This document shows positions 1-6,187 of a stretch of 8,954 nt of DNA, in pieces. The notes below the pieces were generated by a model. It made no database searches and was not told the origin of the DNA. It saw nothing but the letters and a program-made list of their open reading frames with translations. Location of the stretch: NCBI GenBank assembly GCA_050260275.1, contig JBLNBX010000089.1, positions 1 to 8,954 of the forward strand. The letters are read 5' to 3'. Position numbers and translations under genes: made by a program. The DNA is from DATMXS01 sp050260275 (GTDB lineage Bacteria > Acidobacteriota > Terriglobia > Bryobacterales > Bryobacteraceae). The stretch's first letter is position 1; each line of letters opens with the position of its first letter.

Positions 1-307
1 CCTCGACGGCGGCGTGCGCGCGCCCGCGCGCGCTGATATAGCCGTGAATGATGTGTGTTGGGCGCGAGGCGAAGGCGCCGGCCAGGGCCGGGACGTACAC
101 AGCCGCTGAACGGGGGGAACCAGTCAGCGCGAGCACGATGCCATCGGCGATGCCGCGGCTCTGCCAGTCGAGCGCGGCGTCTCCTGACTGATTGTCGAAC
201 GCGACTACGGCAACGCGGCGCACTCCGTCCTGTTGCCGGCGCCCGCAGCCGGGCAGAACCGCCGTCAACAGCGCCGCCGCGAGGAGCGCGCGCCTATTCG
301 AGAGCAC
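1..307 (-). CDS. Lipoprotein with TolB-N/CsgG/LpoB-like domain (3' end outside window)
   Basis: An open minus-strand frame of 102 codons begins at GTG (305-307) and leaves the window at base 1. The start lies inside the last codons of the TPR gene, so the two overlap by 14 bases and are probably coupled. The N-terminus is a short basic segment (LSNRR), a hydrophobic stretch, then LPGC, a good lipobox, which implies a lipid-anchored protein outside the cytoplasm. The mature part reads VAVVAFDNQSGDAALDW, then SRGIADGIVLAL, and later THIIHGYIS. This is the pattern of the TolB N-terminal/CsgG/LpoB fold: strand, N-x-S/T-G turn, helix, and a 'THxxxGxxS' strand. No clear Shine-Dalgarno precedes the GTG. 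The gene may carry further domains (often TPRs) past the edge. The lipoprotein call is firm; the fold is an inference from the motif pattern. Confidence 0.75.
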   Translation of the reverse strand, partial: MLSNRRALLAAALLTAVLPGCGRRQQDGVRRVAVVAFDNQSGDAALDWQSRGIADGIVLALTGSPRSAAVYVPALAGAFASRPTHIIHGYISARGRAHAAVE

Positions 308-1106
308 GTATGTCAGCCGCCATCAGTTCCTGGAACTCCGGCATCTCGCGCATCTTCTCGAAATCCGCGTCCTCCATGAACTTCTGCTTCTCCTTAAAGC
401 CGTTCTCTAGCGCGCGGCGTATGGAGAGCAGCGCGCGGTCGAACAGCCCCGCGCCGGCGTAGCTCTTAGCCATGTAGAAATGGTACCTGGCACGCTGCTC
501 GATGGCGGCTTGTCTCAGGAGGACGCCGAAGGAGCCTCTGTGCTCGAAGACGTCAGGATCCAGCCTGAGGGCCTCGCGGTAGGCGGCCATCGCGTCGTCA
601 TACTTCTTGCGCGCGAAATACGCCGTGCCGAGGTTGCTGTAAACAGAGGCCGAGTTGGGACTGATCTTCAGGGCTTTCTTGTACTGGTTCACGGCGCGGC
701 GGTAGCTTCGGTTCGAGTAGTAAATGGTTCCGAGATTGTTGACCGCCTCCGCGTATTTCTTGTCCTTCTTGATGGCCTGTTTGTAGTAGCGCTCCGCCGT
801 GCGGAAGTCCATCAACTGGTGGTACGCGATGCCAATCTTGTTCAGGACGACGGCGCTTTGCGGAAGCGTCTTGTACTGCTCGATGGCCTCGCGGTACATC
901 TTGCGGGCCATGAAGATGTCGCCGCGTTGTTCGGGCGTCAGGCTCTCGGGCTTGGGAGACGCGGGCTGCACAATCTGCTCTTCGGGCTGCTCCGCCGCCG
1001 GCTGCGACTGTTCCTGCGGCTGCTGTCCGGCCGGCGCGAGCGTTGCGGCAGCGGGCAGAGCGATTGCTGCTAGGACGAGGACAAGAAACCCCTCGCGTGG
1101 AAACAT
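294..1106 (-). CDS. Secreted/periplasmic TPR-repeat protein
   Basis: A 270-residue protein. Residues 1-22 form a signal peptide (hydrophobic core ending PAAATLA) with no lipobox. Residues 23-57 are a Pro/Gln/Glu-rich linker. From about residue 60 to 185 come consecutive tetratricopeptide repeats: a first unit with MARKMYREAIEQYKTL, then units at about 84-117 (IGIAYHQLMDFRTAERYYKQAI), 118-151 and 152-185 with the usual G/A-Y-F/Y pattern and D/NP turns. The C-terminus (about 205-265) holds one more helical pair and a MPEFQEL ending common after the last repeat. The ATG is preceded by a strong ribosome site (AAGGGGGAC, 1111-1119). It lies 91 bases downstream of the penicillin-binding protein gene in the same direction and overlaps the lipoprotein gene. 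Such proteins act as scaffolds; a role in cell-wall assembly is inferred from neighbours only. Confidence 0.9.
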   Translation of the reverse strand: MFPREGFLVLVLAAIALPAAATLAPAGQQPQEQSQPAAEQPEEQIVQPASPKPESLTPEQRGDIFMARKMYREAIEQYKTLPQSAVVLNKIGIAYHQLMDFRTAERYYKQAIKKDKKYAEAVNNLGTIYYSNRSYRRAVNQYKKALKISPNSASVYSNLGTAYFARKKYDDAMAAYREALRLDPDVFEHRGSFGVLLRQAAIEQRARYHFYMAKSYAGAGLFDRALLSIRRALENGFKEKQKFMEDADFEKMREMPEFQELMAADIRALE

Positions 1107-1197
1107 GACAGTCCCCCTTCTAAGCCATTCTAAGCGGATTCACCCGCCAGTTACCAGCTTGGGGGAGGATCGGCGGCTGCGCCAGGACACCCCGCAG

Positions 1198-3735
1198 TTA
1201 CTTCGAAATGCCCAACGCCCGTCCGATGCGGCCGAAGAATCCACGTTTCTTCTCCGGCGGCGGAGGAGGCGCGGGCGCGGTCTCCACCGGCGGCAGCGGT
1301 TGAACACCGGCGCGCCGCGGCGTTGCCTGGCTGGGGAGGCGCGGCGGAGGCGGTGTGGTCATGGCCGGAGTGTCTGGCGGCGCAGCGGGGATGGTCTCCC
1401 ACGACGCCACGCGAGTCGCTCCTCCCCCGTGCAGACGGCAGGTCTCCACGGGCTGCGTGCCGGCGATGAAATACTCAACCCTGGTCGATGGACAGCCCGG
1501 CATCGCCAACTGCCCCGTGAGCGGATCGAGCTCGACGCTAACAACGCCGTCCGGAGCCTCGAATTGCCGCACGTTCCGGTATTCGCGGAACTGGTGCGCG
1601 CGCTTCATGAACTCGGTCCAGATAGGCAGGGCCGAGTGCGCGCCCTCCAGGTTGAGCTCCCGGTTGTCGTCGAAGCCCACCCATACGGCGCAGATGAGCC
1701 GGGAGGTGAAGCCTACAAACCAGCCGTCGTGCGAAGTGCCCGTCTTTCCCGCGGCCGGCAGGGCAAATCCGCGCGCGCGCACCGCGACGCCCGTGCCGCT
1801 CCGGAGCACCTCCTCCATCATGCTGGTCATGAGAAACGCCACGCGGGGATCGAGGACCGGCTCGGGTTGCAGACGGTGCCTGTACAGCACTCTTCCGTGG
1901 CGGTCACGGATGAGCGAAACGGCGTTCGGCCTGATCAGCATTCCCCGGTTCGGGAATATCGTGTAGGCTCCCGCCACCTCGAGCGGCGTCACTTCGTATG
2001 CGCCGAGCGCGATGGCCGGCGTCGGCTGGATCTTCAGGCTCATGCCGGCCCGCTTGGCGAGGTTTTCCACTGTGTCGTAGCCCACAATCTCGGCCAGCCG
2101 CACGGTGGGAATGTTCATCGATTTCGCGAGCGCCTGGCGCAGGGTAACGCGCCCGTGGTACTCGTTCTTGAAATTGGCGGGCGCATAGGGCTTCCCGTCG
2201 AACCAGAACGTAGTAGGCTCGTCGTCGAGCATCGTGGCTGGGGTCAGGACTTGGGGCCCGCCCTCAATCGCTGTGTTCAGAGCCGCGGCGAAGACGAATG
2301 GCTTGAAAGCAGACCCAGGCTGCCGTCTTGCCAGCACCCGGTTTAGTTGGCTCGCTCCGTAGTTCCGGCCGCCCACCAGGGCCTTGATGCCGCCCGTCTC
2401 GGCGTCGAGCGCCACCAGCGCCACCTGCGCCTGCGGAGGAGCCGTTTCGCCCTTCTTCGGACGCCGGCGGCTCAGGCGCTGGTCGATTTCCTTGAGGCCC
2501 GCCTGCACGGCGTCGATGGCCGCGCGCTGCAGGTTCAGGTCGAGCGTGGTGTACACACGGAAATTGCTGTTGCGGAAATCGTAGTCCGCGAAATCGGACT
2601 GGAGCTGGTTATGGACCAGGTCCACGAAATACGGCGCTTCGGCGGACTCAAGCTCGCTCGGCGCGAGCCGCAATGGCTCGTCCAGAGCGGCCTTGAGCTG
2701 CTCCTCGGTGATGTAGCCGTTGTCCCGCATCATCGACAGCACGAGGTTGCGGCGGCGTATCGTGCGCTCGGGCCGCAAGAACGGGTTGAACTCGGCCGGC
2801 CTCTGCGCCATGCCGGCCAGCGTCGCGGCTTCGGCGATCGTCAGCTCGTCGAGACCCTTCCCGAAGTACGCGCGCGCCGCCTGCGCGAAACCGTGCAATG
2901 CGAAGCTGCCGCGCCATCCCAGCGGCACCTGGTTGGCGTAGTAGGTGAAAATCTGTTCTTTGGTGAGCTTCTGCTCCAGGTGGAGCGTGATCAGCACCTC
3001 GGCCGCTTTCCGTCGCCACGTCTTCTCAGTGTTCAGGAAGAACATGCGCGCAAGCTGCATGCTCAGCGTGGATGCGCCCTGCTCCCAGCGGCCCTCGATC
3101 ACATCCGTGTAGGCTGATTTGATCACGCGCAGCGGGTCGAAGCCTGCGTGCTGGAAGAATCGTTTGTCCTCGGCGGAGAGGATGGCGTGCACCAGCACGG
3201 GCGGGATCTCCGAGAACTCCACAAGGCGCCGCTTCTCGCGGTTGCGGCCCGTGAGGTTGGTAACCAGCTCGGGCTCCAGCAGGTACTGCATCCGGTCCGT
3301 GTTGTCGCGCAGAGATATGATGCGCGTTACGCGATTGCCCGTAAATTTGATTACACCGGGTTCATCATCGAAGTAGGATGCCGGCCCGGGGAAGATCTCC
3401 ACCGCTCCGTCGCCCCGGACGTTGTACCAGCCCATGGAGTTGCCGCTGGACTTCGTGTAGCCGCTGCGCCGGAGCTGCTCGACGACCTCGTCGGGCGTGA
3501 GCTCGTCGCCCACGCTGACCGGCCGCGGGGCGGAGAACACCATTGAAGTGGATTGGAACGGGCCGCTACTCAGCTTGCGGTCGATCAGGCGCGAATAGCG
3601 TACGTAATAGAACGTGAAGGTTATGATGCCTGCGATCGCAAGCGCGAGCGTCACGCCCGCCACGAACCTGCCTACCGGGTGGAGCAGCGCTCGCACCAAC
3701 AAGGCTCTGCGGGGCACCTGAACACGTACCGGCAC
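1198..3735 (-). CDS. mrcB: Class A penicillin-binding protein (PBP1B-like, UB2H domain), transglycosylase/transpeptidase
   Basis: An 845-residue bifunctional peptidoglycan synthase that polymerises lipid II and cross-links the strands in the periplasm. One membrane anchor lies at about 24-45. Residues 68-160 match the UB2H domain of E. coli PBP1B (ELTPDEVVEQLRRSGY, then GWYNVRGDGAVEIF). The GT51 transglycosylase spans about 175-350: SAEDKRFFQHAG gives catalytic Glu189, GASTLSMQLAR follows, and RRKAAE gives Glu246, at the same 57-residue distance as Glu233/Glu290 of E. coli PBP1B. The fourth motif, KEQIFTYYANQVPLG, lacks the usual ILE glutamate. The transpeptidase (about 435-710) carries SAFK (Ser475), SMN (Ser539) and KTGTS (Lys664). 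The tail has Cys748 and Cys766, then a Pro-rich stretch and a basic end, KKRGFFGRIGR. The GTG start has GGAA directly before it, so the start is less certain. No UB2H-binding partner is proven; see the lipoprotein gene. Confidence 0.96.
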   Translation of the reverse strand: MPVRVQVPRRALLVRALLHPVGRFVAGVTLALAIAGIITFTFYYVRYSRLIDRKLSSGPFQSTSMVFSAPRPVSVGDELTPDEVVEQLRRSGYTKSSGNSMGWYNVRGDGAVEIFPGPASYFDDEPGVIKFTGNRVTRIISLRDNTDRMQYLLEPELVTNLTGRNREKRRLVEFSEIPPVLVHAILSAEDKRFFQHAGFDPLRVIKSAYTDVIEGRWEQGASTLSMQLARMFFLNTEKTWRRKAAEVLITLHLEQKLTKEQIFTYYANQVPLGWRGSFALHGFAQAARAYFGKGLDELTIAEAATLAGMAQRPAEFNPFLRPERTIRRRNLVLSMMRDNGYITEEQLKAALDEPLRLAPSELESAEAPYFVDLVHNQLQSDFADYDFRNSNFRVYTTLDLNLQRAAIDAVQAGLKEIDQRLSRRRPKKGETAPPQAQVALVALDAETGGIKALVGGRNYGASQLNRVLARRQPGSAFKPFVFAAALNTAIEGGPQVLTPATMLDDEPTTFWFDGKPYAPANFKNEYHGRVTLRQALAKSMNIPTVRLAEIVGYDTVENLAKRAGMSLKIQPTPAIALGAYEVTPLEVAGAYTIFPNRGMLIRPNAVSLIRDRHGRVLYRHRLQPEPVLDPRVAFLMTSMMEEVLRSGTGVAVRARGFALPAAGKTGTSHDGWFVGFTSRLICAVWVGFDDNRELNLEGAHSALPIWTEFMKRAHQFREYRNVRQFEAPDGVVSVELDPLTGQLAMPGCPSTRVEYFIAGTQPVETCRLHGGGATRVASWETIPAAPPDTPAMTTPPPPRLPSQATPRRAGVQPLPPVETAPAPPPPPEKKRGFFGRIGRALGISK

Positions 3736-3849
3736 TTCCGTTCCATTCTCGCACGAGTCCCAGCACCAAAGACGTACTCGCGCCCGCCGGCGAACCCGAT
3801 TTCATGGCTCGGGAAAGCCACTCGGGCCTCTGGTAAACTTAAGATTCAA
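3736..3849. promoter_or_regulatory. Divergent intergenic region
   Basis: This 114-base gap separates the minus-strand penicillin-binding protein gene from the plus-strand membrane gene pair, so it must hold start signals for both directions. On the plus strand TAAACT at about 3833 is the only -10-like element I can see near the 3850 start, without a convincing -35. I see no clear operator. Confidence 0.35.
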
Positions 3850-4257
3850 ATGCCTGACAAGGACAAGCAGGCGCCGCCCCCCAAAGTGTGGGGGCCGGCG
3901 CTTCTGGCTGCGTGGATCGTGCCGGGGGGCGGCCATTTCCTGTTGAAACGCTACGGGCGCGCCGGGCTCCTGGCCTTTTCCGTCATCGGCATGTTCCTGT
4001 TCGGCCTGATGATGCGCGGGCAGTTCCTGAAGCCCCAGGGCGGGGATCTCCTCAACATTCTTATTTATTGGGGAGGCTTTTTTTGCAATCTCGCCACGGG
4101 ATTTCCCTACCTGCTGGCCTCCCTGCTGGGGTATTCGCAGCCCGATCTGGCCGGCGCCGTATATGATTACGGCACCAAGTTCCTGGTCACCGCGGGGTTG
4201 CTGAACGTGCTTGCCATGGTGGACGCATTTGAGATCGCCTCCGGGAGGAAGGACTGA
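3850..4257 (+). CDS. Small polytopic membrane protein, DUF6677/TM2-like
   Basis: A 135-residue protein. After a short charged N-terminus (MPDKDK) comes AAWIVPGGGHFLLKRYGRAG, the 'W-x-x-P-G-x-G-H' entry also seen in TM2-like proteins, leading into a hydrophobic segment at about 38-56. Further membrane segments lie at about 66-94 (LLNILIYWGGFFCNLATGFP) and 108-127 (YDYGTKFLVTAGLLNVLAMV), followed by DAFEIASGRKD. The frame is open far upstream, but that part lies antisense to the penicillin-binding protein; the ATG at 3850 starts exactly where family-like sequence begins. The ribosome site is poor. From memory the pattern fits the DUF6677 family of Acidobacteria; its function is unknown. It is divergent from the cell-wall operon and coupled to the next gene, so the two products may act together in the inner membrane. 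Confidence 0.88.
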   Translation: MPDKDKQAPPPKVWGPALLAAWIVPGGGHFLLKRYGRAGLLAFSVIGMFLFGLMMRGQFLKPQGGDLLNILIYWGGFFCNLATGFPYLLASLLGYSQPDLAGAVYDYGTKFLVTAGLLNVLAMVDAFEIASGRKD

Positions 4258-4442
4258 TGCCCAAGGTGAATCTGTCGCACTTCGAGGCGGCGTTCCTTTT
4301 TGCCCTGTTCACGTCCATCGTCCTGGCCATCGTGACGAAGCGCACCGACCGCGAGCGCGTCCGCTACGGACTGTTCTGCTTCGCCGGCTTCATAGCTGCG
4401 CTGTTCGGAATCGGCTGGCTGATGTACTTCGGCCACAACTAA
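4257..4442 (+). CDS. Small two-helix membrane protein
   Basis: A 61-residue protein whose ATG shares one base with the TGA of the preceding gene (TGATG), with a good GGGAGG site at 4243-4248, eight bases ahead. This arrangement supports translation as a real gene despite its size. Residues about 8-26 (FEAAFLFALFTSIVLAIVT) and 37-58 (YGLFCFAGFIAALFGIGWLM) are two hydrophobic helices joined by a strongly charged loop, KRTDRERVR, which should face the cytoplasm by the positive-inside rule. I do not recognise a named family. Its conserved-looking order after the DUF6677-type gene suggests a partner subunit. Confidence 0.82.
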   Translation: MPKVNLSHFEAAFLFALFTSIVLAIVTKRTDRERVRYGLFCFAGFIAALFGIGWLMYFGHN

Positions 4443-4684
4443 CCCGTTTCCCCGAATACTGCATATACTACTCCGGAGTAAGCGGAAGCTGTGTCTGGAC
4501 GTATCGGGATCTACTCTGGCACTAAGTTGCGGAAGCGGCCGCAGGTAGCCGAAGGTGGCCGAGGGCGAAAGAGGCAGGTCTCCTCGACTCTAGCCAGGGT
4601 CCGAGTTCGGTGGTATGCCGTGCGCTTAGGGCCCGTCACTTATACCTCAGCAACGGGCCAGCGAATTGGATAGATTAGCTGTCT
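4443..4684. other. Intergenic region before the zinc-motif gene
   Basis: These 242 bases hold no gene I can support. A 61-codon plus-strand frame inside (4491-4673) has low-complexity, arginine-rich content and no recognisable motif. The only structure seen is the TATACT box with a 12-base palindrome near the left end. No tRNA cloverleaf or terminator with a U-tract was found. Confidence 0.5.
4464..4480 (+). promoter_or_regulatory. TATACT box overlapping a 12-bp perfect palindrome
   Basis: TATACT (4464-4469) matches the -10 consensus at five of six positions. It shares its last base with the perfect palindrome TACTCCGGAGTA (4469-4480), which would lie at the transcription start. No -35 hexamer is seen at the expected distance. 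It could be an operator for the zinc-motif gene, but about 205 bases separate it from the start codon. Support is weak. Confidence 0.25.
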
Positions 4685-5458
4685 ATGTGGATACTGGCCC
4701 GGTACGGAGTGTTCTCGGTCTTCTCTGCGCGCACGCTAACTGGCGATCCCGACCCGGAGCTGGTCATCATCCGTGCCTACAACCATGAGCACCTGTCGGC
4801 TCTACGCGAGCGTATTGCAATGGTTGCCGGTAGCGGGGCGATCAACATGCTCAACTCGTGCGAGTTGGTGGCCCGTAGATCAGCGATCGGCGAGGTTCTA
4901 GCCGAGCTTGCGGCTGAACCCGAGTGGCCCGATGGCACGGGGCAGATATCAGCAGACCGGGCCAGAGCCGGGCAGATCGCTGCCCTGCGCAGCGCATGGG
5001 AACGCATGGTTCCAGCTCCCATCGCGGAGCGGAATGGACGCGTCAAACGAAACGCGGACGGTGCTATCACAAACGCCGATGAGCTCACGGCTCTCGATCT
5101 ATTTCACGAAAAGGTTCTATGCCCGGTATGCGGCGAGAAGGTGTTCGCGATGTGGCCGGAAGGATGGGATGGGCATGCAGGCTGGAAGTGCCCAATGATC
5201 GAGGGCGCGACACCCGAGGAGCGCAAGGCGAACGTTCAGAGCCCTGTTCCGCTAAGCTTCCGCCCAGCCGCGCCGGACTCCCAAACCTGCTCAGCTTCGT
5301 CCCACTTAATCTTGTCCGTGCTCCTGCGTACGAAACCATCGACCCGGGGCGTTCCCTCGGCATGGATAGGGCATTACGGCGTCGGTAGGATCGGTGGTAG
5401 CGAGATCGTTTTCCCGTGCAGGCCGGGAATCGCGCCATCGCTCGTGCCTAGAAAATAG
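4685..5458 (+). CDS. Uncharacterised protein with C-terminal CxxC…HxxxxC zinc-binding motif; probable frameshifted C-terminus
   Basis: The open frame is 257 residues. The N-terminus, MWILARYGVFSVFSARTL, then PELVIIRAYNHEHLSALRER, looks like a recurring family of small bacterial proteins that begin MW…YG-FSV-AR, which supports the ATG at 4685; no ribosome site is obvious. Residues 132-182 form a separate module: Cys146-Pro-Val-Cys149, MWPEGWD, His164, Cys169, then ATPEERKA, likely binding one zinc ion. From residue 183 the sequence loses all family character. One base over, the other frame reads FRALFR and stops at 5253-5255, the kind of ending I would expect for this module. So the native protein was probably about 190 residues, and the last 70 residues are read out of frame. 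The gene ends three bases before the 3' end of the tmRNA gene on the other strand. No function is assigned. Confidence 0.65.
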   Translation: MWILARYGVFSVFSARTLTGDPDPELVIIRAYNHEHLSALRERIAMVAGSGAINMLNSCELVARRSAIGEVLAELAAEPEWPDGTGQISADRARAGQIAALRSAWERMVPAPIAERNGRVKRNADGAITNADELTALDLFHEKVLCPVCGEKVFAMWPEGWDGHAGWKCPMIEGATPEERKANVQSPVPLSFRPAAPDSQTCSASSHLILSVLLRTKPSTRGVPSAWIGHYGVGRIGGSEIVFPCRPGIAPSLVPRK

Positions 5459-5460
5459 GC
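5446..5460 (-). repeat. Short hairpin immediately after the tmRNA 3' CCA
   Basis: GCCTA-GAAAA-TAGGC is a perfect 5-bp stem with a 5-base loop directly abutting the CCA-encoding end of ssrA. On the ssrA strand it reads GCCTATTTTCTAGGC. It has no following U-run, so it is a weak terminator candidate; it may instead mark the 3' processing site of the precursor. Confidence 0.4.
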
Positions 5461-5810
5461 TGGTGGAGGCGGCGGGAGTCGAACCCGCGTCCGAGAAAGC
5501 CCACCGTGGGAGCCTACGTGCGTATCCGGTTCGTTTTTGTCAGCCGCCGCGTCGGAGCCGGCAAGCGCGACAGCGGCTCAGCCCGATTGATCTCAGCCTG
5601 GGGCTCCGGACCGAAGCCTTGCGCCTATCCCGCCAGATGACGCTCGCTAGCCGGCTTGCGGGCCAACCGGCCGGAGCGGCCGCCTAAAAATTAGGCAGCG
5701 TATGCAAACTGCGTGTTGGCAGTTTTAGGTTTCCGATCGTTTTACGGGAGCTCGGAACCCGGCACGCCTCTTCACGATGGATTCGATCCCGTCGAATCCG
5801 TTACGCCCCC
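5461..5810 (-). ncRNA. ssrA: tmRNA (transfer-messenger RNA)
   Basis: A complete one-piece tmRNA of 350 nt. It acts with SmpB to rescue stalled ribosomes and tag the unfinished protein for proteolysis. The 5' end is GGGGGCG (5810-5804), followed by the conserved GGATTCGACGGG. The 3' end is a T-arm GGGTTCGACTCCC, acceptor strand CGCCTCC and an encoded CCA at 5461-5463. The 5' and 3' acceptor strands form seven pairs, one of them G-U. The tag reading frame begins at GCC (5718-5720), encodes ANTQFAYAA and stops at TAA (5691-5693) inside a hairpin (GCCTAATTTTTAGGC). The GC-rich middle (about 5540-5690) must hold the pseudoknots, which I did not fold in detail. Length, both ends and the tag agree, so the call is firm. 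Confidence 0.97.
5691..5720 (-). other. tmRNA proteolysis tag frame (ANTQFAYAA)
   Basis: Nine sense codons (GCC AAC ACG CAG TTT GCA TAC GCT GCC) and TAA within ssrA. The last residues, AYAA, fit the ClpXP-recognised hydrophobic AA ending. From memory this tag is the one reported for Solibacter-type Acidobacteria. The stop codon sits at the base of a perfect 5-bp stem, as usual in tmRNA. Confidence 0.93.
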
Positions 5811-5820
5811 ATTCTTTCTG

Positions 5821-5840
5821 ATTGTACCGCGCTGCGGTAC
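5821..5840 (-). promoter_or_regulatory. Probable ssrA promoter -10 box within an inverted repeat
   Basis: Read on the minus strand, TACAAT (5826-5821) matches the -10 consensus at five of six positions and lies ten bases before the mature 5' end; RNase P trimming of a short leader would explain the extra distance. It overlaps a perfect inverted repeat, GTACCGC-GCT-GCGGTAC (5824-5840). I see no good -35 hexamer. The overlap could mean a repressor site or be chance. Confidence 0.45.
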
Positions 5841-5841
5841 A

Positions 5842-5869
5842 CCTTTCCGGACCCGGAGGCCCGGAAGGG
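5842..5869. repeat. Nine-bp GC-rich hairpin upstream of ssrA
   Basis: CCTTTCCGG (5842-5850) pairs with CCGGAAGGG (5861-5869) over nine positions, one of them G-U, with a ten-base loop. It sits next to the GTACCGC inverted repeat, so two hairpins lie back to back ahead of ssrA. It may insulate ssrA from minus-strand transcription coming from the PEP-CTERM remnant, but no U-tract follows. The motif CCCGGAAG recurs at 5860, 5896 and 5915. Confidence 0.45.
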
Positions 5870-5885
5870 CAGCCGGGCACACCTG

Positions 5886-6134
5886 CTCCCGCCCGCCCGG
5901 AAGTCCAGCGGCAGCCCGGAAGACTGCCGCGACCAGGACAACCTAGCAGGGGTGTACGTCGCACCGTACCTTCCGGCAGGAACGTACACCGTTTCGCTCG
6001 AGGCGCAAGGCACCCTGACCGGGATGCGCCACCCGGCCAGGGTCGGCATTGATATGCCTGCGGCGCACCACGGAGATGACGGAAGGCGTCGGCCTGACGA
6101 TCCCGGCCGATTCAGGGACGGAGAACACGCGTAA
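5886..6134 (+). pseudogene. Orphan fragment of a carboxypeptidase-regulatory-like (TonB-receptor plug-side) domain
   Basis: The plus-strand frame around 5934-6054 reads DQDNLAGVYVAPYLPAGTY and then TVSLEAQG, followed by ARVGIDM. 'GVYVxPxLPAGTYTVxxEAxG' is the signature of the CarboxypepD_reg/CnaB-like beta-sandwich found at the N-terminus of Acidobacterial TonB-dependent receptors and adhesins. No start codon or signal peptide precedes it; upstream is low-complexity Pro/Arg-rich sequence. Downstream the frame turns to basic nonsense (HHGDDGRRR) and stops at 6132-6134. A second frame from about 6066 reads TTEMTEGVGLTIPADSGTEN, which could be a shifted continuation. I read it as a decayed remnant, not a working gene. 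The domain name is an inference from pattern. Confidence 0.45.
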
Positions 6135-6165
6135 ATGCCCGGCCGGGCATCCGACCCCGGATGCC
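6135..6165 (-). terminator. Overlapping GC-rich hairpins after the PEP-CTERM remnant
   Basis: A perfect 16-base palindrome ATGCCCGGCCGGGCAT (6135-6150) overlaps a second perfect stem, GGCATCCG-ACCC-CGGATGCC (6146-6165). The two share bases 6146-6150 and exclude each other. They begin about 22 bases beyond the stop codon of the PEP-CTERM remnant on the minus strand, the right place for a terminator. Only TTT follows, so intrinsic termination would be weak. They are unusually regular for chance. Confidence 0.45.
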
Positions 6166-6187
6166 GCCGCCACCGCGCCCGACAGAA

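Noticed and set aside
10..35. Alternating CG run at the left edge
   Set aside because: It lies within the lipoprotein coding frame and follows from GC-rich codons; no Z-DNA or repeat claim is supported.
1118..1135. Direct repeat TTCTAAGC twice with a 2-base gap ahead of the TPR gene
   Set aside because: Only two short copies next to the ribosome site; too little to call a repeat element or operator.
799..2346. Plus-strand open frame of 515 codons over the TPR and PBP genes
   Set aside because: It is antisense to two clear genes, arginine-rich, and has no motif; GC-rich coding often opens such frames.
4491..4673. Plus-strand 60-codon frame before the zinc-motif gene
   Set aside because: Basic, low-complexity translation without motif; start lacks a ribosome site.
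5239..5373. Minus-strand open stretch reading DKIKWDEAEQVWESGAAG
   Set aside because: It looks protein-like, but has no ATG, GTG or TTG start between its flanking stops, no ribosome site and no recognised family, and overlaps the tail of the zinc-motif frame.
5461..5495. tRNA-like 3' end considered as a tRNA gene
   Set aside because: The matching 5' acceptor strand lies 350 bases away with a tag frame between, so it is tmRNA, not a tRNA.
5860..5922. Three copies of CCCGGAAG as a possible short CRISPR or iteron array
   Set aside because: Spacing is irregular (36 and 19 bases) and the unit is only eight bases in GC-rich DNA.
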